Under the pieces are notes generated by a model that saw only the letters and a program-made list of their open reading frames with translations, had not been told where the DNA came from and did not search any database. Source: Sergeia podlipaevii (Eukaryota; Euglenozoa; Kinetoplastea; Trypanosomatida; Trypanosomatidae). From it: a stretch of 11,860 nucleotides of DNA. Position numbers and translations under genes: made by a program. The stretch lies in NCBI GenBank assembly GCA_030849805.1, contig JASANZ010001719.1:1-11860 (forward strand). Reading direction: 5' to 3'. This document shows positions 1 to 7,900 of the stretch, one piece after another; the stretch's first letter is position 1; each line of letters opens with the position of its first letter.

Positions 1-842
1 CCCCCCCTCACCCCACACACACATAGATGCATCAACTTCTCGAGGGATTGTGTATGATGACCCCCCAATTCAGCTGCAAAAACAAACGTTAACTTCTTTT
101 TTAAATACGCATCATTGCTTTTATTAAAAAAAAAAAAAATTAAAAGAAGAGGATCCATTTGGCATTCCTCCTAAATATTCACCGTTTTTGTTTTTAACCA
201 TATCGATGTTTCGCTTTTGCTTTCCTCTTTCGTTTATCTCTCTCCTTCTACATATCCTAATCGATTTTTTCTTTTTGTATGTTGAAGGCAAATGAATAAT
301 ATATCCCTCGCTTTGTTTTTAGCGATTCAGAGCGTCTGATAATGAATAATTTTTTTAATAGAAAAAAAAAAAGAACAGATGCTAATCGGTAATGTACTCA
401 GTAGCAAAGAGGGAAAGATGATGTGTAAAGAAAGAAACGAGAGGGAAAAAAAAGTAAGTCACCCGATAAGATTCAAAAAGAAGATAATAAAAAAATAAAA
501 ATAAGGAATAGTGGCTATGATTATAGTAATAATAGTAGTAATAAAAGCATGAACGAAATGAAGAAAGTTGAAGAGAGGGAAGGACAAGGCACAGACAGCA
601 ATATAAAAATTTAAAGGTAAAAAAATAAAAAGTCCAACTGTCTCCCTTACTTAATGGTTCCTGTTTCCTTTTCTGCATACGTATTCCAAATAAATTGAAA
701 ACAGATGAATAAATAATAATAATAATAATAGAGTTAGGAAGCTCAACAGAAAAAAAGGAGGGGGAAGGACGCTATTTGAGAGATTGATTATTCGTTCGTT
801 CTCTTCTTCAATGAAAAAAAAAAGAAGAAGAAAAAGAAGAAG

Positions 843-950
843 GGAGCTCAATGTAAGTTCCACGTCAAATGGCTCATTTATAATATGAAGTCCGTGCGTA
901 GTCGCATCATTCTCAGGACCCAAAAACCATTCAAATACATCAGCGTACTT
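843..950 (-). other. Small coding-looking island in the 3' flank
   Basis: Within A/T-homopolymer sequence, this 108-nt stretch has normal complexity. On the minus strand it reads as an open segment with a protein-like composition: KYADVFEWFLGPEN, then THGLHIINEPFDVELTL. The frame has an ATG at 971-969, before the AG at 948, and ends in Leu/Phe-rich low-complexity translation down to 651. It could be a small protein, a degenerate gene end or chance. I recognise no family. Confidence 0.25.
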
Positions 951-1037
951 TAAAAAGAGAAATACATACATATATATATATATATATACAAAAGAAAAAA
1001 AAAGNTATACAAAAGAAAAAAAAAAGAGAAAAAAAGG
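948..1037 (-). promoter_or_regulatory. Second downstream acceptor-like region
   Basis: On the minus strand a T/C tract (1037-1011, and again 1004-990) is followed by a (TA)n stretch and then TTTTTAAAG with AG at 949-948. The minus strand directly beyond is the coding-looking island at 950-843. The single N (1005) interrupts the tract. Confidence 0.3.
985..1026. repeat. 20-bp near-perfect direct duplication around an ambiguous base
   Basis: TATACAAAAG followed by A-run and G occurs at 985-1004 and again at 1006-1026 (nine versus ten A), with the N at 1005 exactly between. It is either a real tandem duplication or an assembly join. Confidence 0.8.
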
Positions 1038-1506
1038 TTTGTTAACACCGAAATATTGAATGAATATAAAAAAGGAAGAAGAAAATAAAGGTTAAACTCT
1101 ACTGAATGAGAAAATAATTCACACATGAAAAAAATGAGAGAAAGTAATAGTAGTAGTAATAATAAACTGGTACAGAGTGCATAGGCACACTTTAGAAACA
1201 GGGGGTCAGTTCTTTAAAATTTTTTAAAAAGCATAGAAAACAAAAAAGATATTGGAATAAAAGTAAAACCAAAAGTACATGGTACACCTACAGGCATTTA
1301 TCAACACAACTTTTCCATCCTTCTCTCTCCTTCCAGTCACAGGCTTTTGGTTCTATATTGCTTTCTTTTGATTTGCTGGAAAAAAAAAAGCGTTGGAGAG
1401 TAGCCAAGAAAAACATCAAACAGGAAAAACATGATACGCATACAATAAAAAGAAGCACGATGTAGTGCCTACATCTATATTATGTCCCTCTCCCATAATC
1501 TCAGTA

Positions 1507-1548
1507 CTAAGAAGCGAAGGTGAGAAGAGGGAAGAGAGGGGGGAGGGG
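1507..1548 (-). promoter_or_regulatory. Candidate trans-splice acceptor for the next gene downstream
   Basis: On the minus strand, C/T-rich sequence 1548-1509, broken only by two purines, is followed by AG at 1508-1507, about 435 nt after the stop codon. In trypanosomatids the poly(A) site of a gene is set by the next polypyrimidine tract, so the giant gene's 3'UTR could end somewhere between ~1900 and ~1600. The first ATG after this AG opens only a 26-codon frame (1496-1416). Confidence 0.35.
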
Positions 1549-1574
1549 CCGCCGTTGCTCGTCATAATCATTTC

Positions 1575-1942
1575 ATATATATATATACTGTAGCACTTTG
1601 CTGTAGTTGTCGTTTGACATCTGATTGTACCGGGGCACAAAGTATATATGGACACAAACACAACTATAAAGTCTCCTTCCACGCACAAGCATTTCATTGT
1701 AAAGAAGTAACACACTTTCTTTGCCACTCACATAAACAAATAAATAATATATCCACATCACCTTCACTTACCAACATAGTAAACACACGCACACACACAC
1801 ACACAAAGGGAGAAAACCTCAGCAATTGAAAATATCCACAAAAAAAGCACTACAAACTATAGAAAGCGGGGGAGAAAAGCAAAAAGGGGAGTTAATGTGT
1901 TTAAACATCCATTTTTTTTTCTCTTTTTCCTTTCTTCCGTTC
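1575..1942 (-). other. Probable 3'UTR of the giant gene
   Basis: The sequence after the stop (minus strand) begins purine-rich (1942-1912). It has a (GT)n microsatellite (1804-1783; CA on plus) and ends near an AT repeat (1575-1587). No ORF of note on either strand. The true poly(A) site cannot be read from sequence, because trypanosomatids have no fixed poly(A) signal. Confidence 0.4.
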
Positions 1943-4900
1943 TCACTTCAATGCAGCCGTAACCAGTGCTCCATACGCTGCACAGTTCAATGGCCTTTCT
2001 CTACTGGCAGCATTATGCAGTCCAGTCTCGCTGCGCCACACCCGTAGAAGGCGCCGCATCTCATGTAATAGCGTCTTCAGTTGCGGCACTAAAGAGCTAT
2101 GCGCGGTCACTGCGCGCTCAAGTCGTAAAGAAAGAAATTTCTCAAACGTTGCGAGACTGCCGAGTCGCGGCCGCGCGAGCTCAACCGCTTCGAGTGACTG
2201 CGCAGCTCTCTGCAGACGCCTCATCACATATGGAGCGACCACCACCGCCGATCCACTACCAACACCGCCCGCAGTGTCGCCGACCTCTTCCAGTTGCCAG
2301 GCTGCAAGTGGAGAGCGTCCATGCGCAGCCGCAGCTCCACTCTTTCTCAAAGCATGAGAAATCCCAATCAGACCCACACTGAAGCAAGGCCCGCCCAGCA
2401 AGAATGCGAGAAGTTTGTTGGGGATGGTACCACGTCCCGCACTCATCCACTCCACCTGGCACCCCATGTTGATGCACCACAGGCATGACACGAGTACATC
2501 GCTCTCGCTGCTGTTGCTGCAAGAGCCGGTCACGCATGAAGCGGTCGACGCAACAGACGGAGGATCTCCGGCGTCCAGGTTCCGAGTGAGTGAGAAAGAC
2601 AGAGCTGACGCTTTGAGTGAGTTAAAGGTTGCTTTCCGCTCGAGTGCTGGTGGTGCGCCACCACATGAGAAAGAAGACGCGCAGGGCACTACCTGATGGA
2701 CGATCAACTGAATAGCCACGGCCCCATGTAGCTCATCGTACGGGGACTCTCGCTGTACTTTCTTTGCCAACGCAAGCCCGCGTCTCACCGCAGCCTCCAC
2801 CTCACTCGCAGAACAGACCGGCATCGCGTTGGTATCGCTCGGTACCGGCCCGTACAAAGGGGAGTAGTCCAGGCTAACCACGGACTTGCGCTCTCCAGGG
2901 CGGCGCGGGATCAGATCCATCACACCATCCGTGTCCAGCTCACCAATCAGCACACAACGCAAGCTCACCGCCCAGCTAGCGGTAGAAGGAGAGCCCGCCT
3001 CGCTGCCTCGCGAAGGGCCGCGATGGTGCTTACGCAGCAACGAGTCAAACAGTATGGCAATAGCTGAGTGCAGTGCGCGCCATGTCAAGGAGTTATCCAC
3101 ATCAGCGGACTCCGTGTCAGCAGCGATCAAGGCAGCTGGTCGGCCTGCCAGCACACAATTGATTGCACGGTGACCAGCACTGCTGATTGGCGCAGTTGCA
3201 GAAGATCGTGAAGAAGATAAGGAGAGGGGGGAAAGTGTAGTCGTGGCCACGCCAAGCACTTGACTTGCGGCAAAGGCACCGGCCAGCGCACTACACTCCG
3301 TGGTGCTCGGCAGATCCTCCTTGCGCATCAGAACCGTCACTGGCACACGTACCGCTTTTGAATACGTCCTTGTATGGCTGTCCGGGAGACCGTAGTCATA
3401 CTCCCCAGTAGTAACAGCAGCGTCGCCAGGCGTTCGCGTCGTCATCAAGGGAGGGTCTCGGCCGTACTCATTGCCGTAGTACAGTCGCTGAATATCCGCA
3501 GTCGTGGCCGTTGCAGGGAGCACAAGTTCAGGTGATGCTTGTGCTGCTGCAGAAGATGAAGAGGGATTCAAAACAGCCTCGAGTGGACTTGCCAGCGCGC
3601 CTGACAACACGTAATTGTCCCCACTGATGTTGTTGTCATTTCTATCGAGCAGTAGCGAGGGCAAGTCCTCAGCACCGCCGCTCGCCGCCGGATGCTGCGT
3701 GCTCCACATCACGTCATCTCCTGGCCATCGCGCGTAGTACACAGCACTAAAGCCACCACGTGTCTTGAGCAGCGTACGAGTGTCCGTAAGAACAACCTCC
3801 AGGTTCTTTTTGTTTCGCGTCGCTTGCTTCTGTTGCTTCCCTGGGTTGGAGCTCTGGCATAGAGCAGCCAGACGCGCCTCTAGTGCCTTCGCACTGCCTA
3901 AAGGAACACCCATTGAAGGCAACGACTTGACGGACTCAAGAGTGCGCAGCAAGGACATGCTGTTCGCGCTGGGCTTCTCGTCCAGCAGCGCGGCGCACAC
4001 GCATCGCGTGGGGCCTGTAAGCGCGTGTGCGAGAAATGCCACACTCGCTGGGGTACTCGTGGAGCTAGTGCTGCCAAATCGATTCTGCACGTGTGTTGGA
4101 TCGGTAATAAGTGTTTCAAAATCGTCACACGCATCGCCCAGTACAAGCGTCTCGTAGCTGGACACCACGACATCGCCCGATCCTCTACTTGGAGATAGTA
4201 AAAGAGAGGAAGACGCGTCGCTACAGGAGGGTGGTGATGGTGCATCCACTTGACGAGTGAGCTCAAGCTTCATCACCACGTAACCATCACTCAAGATATT
4301 GATGTTGTCGTCGCTGTTGTTGCCGCTGCTGCCAGTACTCCCCATGCTATTCTTCCCCGCACTACCCACGTGACCGCCACTCATCCCGTTGTTGCAGTTA
4401 CCATTGGTGTTGTTAACATGATAGTTACCGTTGGCACTTGTATGAACTGAGCTTTGCTGCATCAGCCCTAGCACTCGCCGTCCTTCAGAAATGAGTGAGT
4501 CGCAGTCCGCTCCAGTGCGCACTGGTCTTTGCGTACTATGGTTTGGGGCTAGACCAAGAAGCGGACTCATGACAAGGGTGGTAGTCTCCAGCCTGGAATT
4601 GTAGAACGAGTCAGCCAGCAGATCAGCACATTGATTGCCTTTGAAGTAAAACATGCTGAGTGTCACGCTCACCACGCGGCCACGCGCCGCGTGCTGCGTG
4701 TCTGCCGCGGCAAGCGTCGATGGGCAGCTGGCAGTGGGTGCAGGGCACGAGGACAGCGACGAGGACGCAAACGCGGCGTCTGCCGCATTCACCAGAGACG
4801 TGATAGCGGTACGCATGCAATCCTCATCGTCTGCCGCACAGTCCAGTTTGCGCGTCGTCAGTGTCGCTGCCGGGTCGCTGCGCGGCGACACCACCACCAC

Positions 4901-7900
4901 TAAGGCGGTGTTGAATCCGCTTACGAACAGGTCACGAAGCTTCAGTAGAGTGTCAAAAGTGAGATCGGCGTGCTGAGAAGAAGAAGAAGAAAGACGACCT
5001 CGCCGGGCGGACACTTCATCGAACATGAACGTCAAAGTTCGGTTCAGTTCATCGCGTGTGACGAGTGTGTTGCCATTCTCGGAAAGAAAAGAGTGCAGTT
5101 GCTGTTGATGATGATGCGCAGATATAAGTGGCGGGATACGTGGCTGGCGTAACACCACTACCGCAGTCGGTGGAATCGCATTCGCTTCGCGGTCGCGCAC
5201 ATAGCGCAACAGCACGCGCGACCATGCCCCTAAGCTTCTCCTTGCCCCTTTGTTGATGTAGACGAGCACCTGCGCGTTATCGGTCGGGTTTGCGAGGTAT
5301 GCCTGCGCATCCTGGATGTTTTGTCGCAACCGAGTCAGCAGCACCTCGCCGCCACTTGCGTTCTTGCCGACGGCCGATGGTGGTGTCTGCGCTATAGGCT
5401 TCTTTGATGGTGCCGGCACGCGCATTGACGGTGTACCGCCACCACCACCACCACCACCAGTACTAGCGCCACGCTGTTGCTGCTGCTGTGTTAGCCGCGC
5501 CACGCGCTGCTCCTGAAGCTTAATGTACGTCGACACGCTGCCGGAACACGCTCGCGGGTGCGGAAGACTGCGCAGTCGCTGCATCATAGAAAGCGGATAC
5601 GCCGCCTCGGTGTCATTCTCATTCACACAAACGCACACCACGACGTTGCTAGAGCCTTTGCATAAACCGAATCGGAAGAGCTGCCACTGAGTGTTGGTGC
5701 GCTGGTCCACGATAGCCTCGACAACCTCCGTGAAGGGTGTGGAGGCAATGGTGAAGCTGGCAAGTACGACGTCATCGCGACTGCGACGCTCGTGCAAAAA
5801 CTGTGCTAAAAGCACACCCTTTGTCGATCTGGATTTAAGCAGGCGCTTGTGTACCCTGGCAAACATATCTTCCACTACCGTTTGCGAGTCAACCGCAATC
5901 CGGTCGCAGCCGTTGATAAAGTTGCCAAACAAAGGCGACGTCGCCACCTCCACCTCCGCAACCTTGGGCGCTGGGCTCACAAAGTCCACGTAGGAGCCTG
6001 TAATACCAGGGGTATAGTACGTCAGTGAGAGCCGGAGAAGAGTAGTGGTGTCGCTGCTACTGCGCGTTGTGCGGCTCAGCTGCAGGTACTGTTGCACAAA
6101 ACGAAAGCAAGCAGCCTTGGTAAGGCTCATCGGTACCGCAGCCCCACTTCCGCCGCCCTGAATGGTCTCAGACTGATCCAGCATCCACACAAAACTGTTG
6201 ACGCCGCGCTCAAGCGTGCTGGTAGCAGACTCGCCAAGCAGCACTGATGGTAGAACCTCCGTTCCGCGGCGCCGCATAACGCATTCATCCGTTTCACAAT
6301 CCCCCTCAAGGCCCTCCTGATGCACAGCAATAATGTTTGGCGACTTGAAAGACACTGCAGCGTTAGGGGTAAGCTGGCTGCCATCGTGCTCAACCACGGT
6401 GAGGCCATAGACCGGATACCAGTTGACGCCACTGGCATCACCACTACCTCCACTAAAATCCTCGGTGCGGGAGCCGTCCCCTGATGTATCAGGGAACAAA
6501 CCATTTTCCGTTACAGGTTTCACCCACCGTGTCAACAAGGCCCCATCAGCCTTTGACGAAGCAGCGACCTCCATGTTAGTTGCACTAGTTGCTGCGCCTG
6601 CAGTCGGCGCCCTGGGCCCTGTTGCACCCCCTCGAAGTGGTGCAGAGACATTATTGAGGTAACGACCACGAGAAAATGGTCGCGAGCTTGTAGAGCTCAG
6701 AGCAGTCAGTGGCCGTCCACCGTTCCCTACTCCTAAGTTAGACGATCTATACTCAAAGTTTGACTGCTGTCGCTGTCGCTCCAAGTCTAGCAGCGGGGTA
6801 GTGGTGGTAGTGTTCGTCATACCATAACTCTCTGCAATGGTGCGTGCGGGGGCTGGCACTGGTGCGCATACATTACCACGTAAAGGAGCAAAGCACCTGA
6901 GTGGTGGTGTAGGTCTACTGCTGCTGCGCAGTCCACTGCTTGGCATGGACGGCATCAGCAGCCCACTCACGCTTTGCACTTCACTGAGTGTCCGCTGTTG
7001 CGGCGGTAGAGCGTACAGTGAAGAGTTGGTGGAGGGGATGCGGACAATGGAGGAATCATAAATGGCACTGGCCTGAGGAGCAGAAAAACGGTGACCGCGG
7101 CTTAGCAGAAACGAGTTAGAGAATGAGTTGGTGCTCATAGTAGTAGTAGTAGTAACAGTAGTAGTAGTGTTGTTGGTATTTTTGTTGTTCTGGGTGGCTG
7201 TTGGCGCAGCCACACGGCACGCTCGTGTACCTGTCGGTAAAGAAGAAACTGTCACATTTGAGCCCCGATTCGCAAAGCAAAAAAGACTCATGTCACCGAA
7301 GCCATAAACAGCAGGAGAGATGGGCACCAGCCCATGCAGCTGCAATGGTGGCTGCGGTGAACGCAGCCGTCCTTGTAAGGCACTCACGTGTGTGCGGTGA
7401 GCTCTCCCCGCCGTTGACCCCCCCGTCAGGGGAGCCAGCAGCACGGATGCCTGTTCCTCCGTAGTAGTAGTAGTAGTAGTAGTAGCACCAGCAGCAGACG
7501 AAGTACTTGGCATCGCCATAGCCAATGATAAAGACGATGAAGCCAAGCCGCCGGTGGATGGAGACGTGTCATCGTGCGTCCCGCCGAGCGGATCTGTCTT
7601 GGAGGGCATTTCCTGTGCGCTGGCGCAGTACTCATCCATGTCACCATGCCGGGATGGAAAGGTCAGCCTGCCCCCTGGAATCCCGGATAAAACACTTGTA
7701 CCCTCAGATCCCACTTTCTCACGTCCGGGTGCTGGCTGAAAATTACTATTGATAAACCCCGGATGATCATGGCAGCCTGCGCTATTGTTCTGCATAGTGT
7801 ACTGAGGTGGAGTGGTATCATCATCGGTGTCGAGCATGCCTAGCATGTGCAGCCCAAAGTCAAAGTTATCTTGTCGCTTCTTGCGCGTGACGAAGTATGA

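Larger units (their letters stand above)
1..1415. other. Gene-free downstream flank, left part
   Basis: No convincing long gene. It is A/T-rich with runs of A from 8 to 14 on the plus strand, (AAT)6 at 712-729 and (TA)n at 971-988. The first ~290 bases have T- and C-rich plus-strand tracts (for example 205-255), whereas ~300-1400 is A/G-rich on the plus strand. It reads as untranslated or intergenic sequence. The window begins with a C-run that may be low-quality edge sequence. Confidence 0.6.

Noticed and set aside
1..300. Possible transcription strand switch at the left edge
   Set aside because: The plus strand turns T/C-rich left of ~290, but there is no coding sequence on either strand there to show a change of gene direction.
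382..678. Minus-strand 98-codon frame rich in Phe, Tyr and Leu, which could look like a membrane protein
   Set aside because: The apparent hydrophobicity comes from T-rich simple sequence (Tyr run from ATA/ATT triplets). No helix-like alternation and no recognisable family.
1416..1496. 26-codon frame after the acceptor-like site at 1507
   Set aside because: Too short to support as a gene. It may be an upstream ORF of a gene outside the window, but nothing shows that it is translated.
3700..3760. Protein-kinase glycine-loop-like string in the giant protein (GGFSAVYYARW)
   Set aside because: It resembles a kinase G-loop, but no catalytic HRD or DFG follows at the right spacing. The downstream motifs fit the kinesin order better, in which this string is the first beta strand.
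2415..5993. Many plus-strand open frames of 60-138 codons across the giant gene
   Set aside because: They are antisense shadows of a long, moderately GC-rich coding region and have no independent features.
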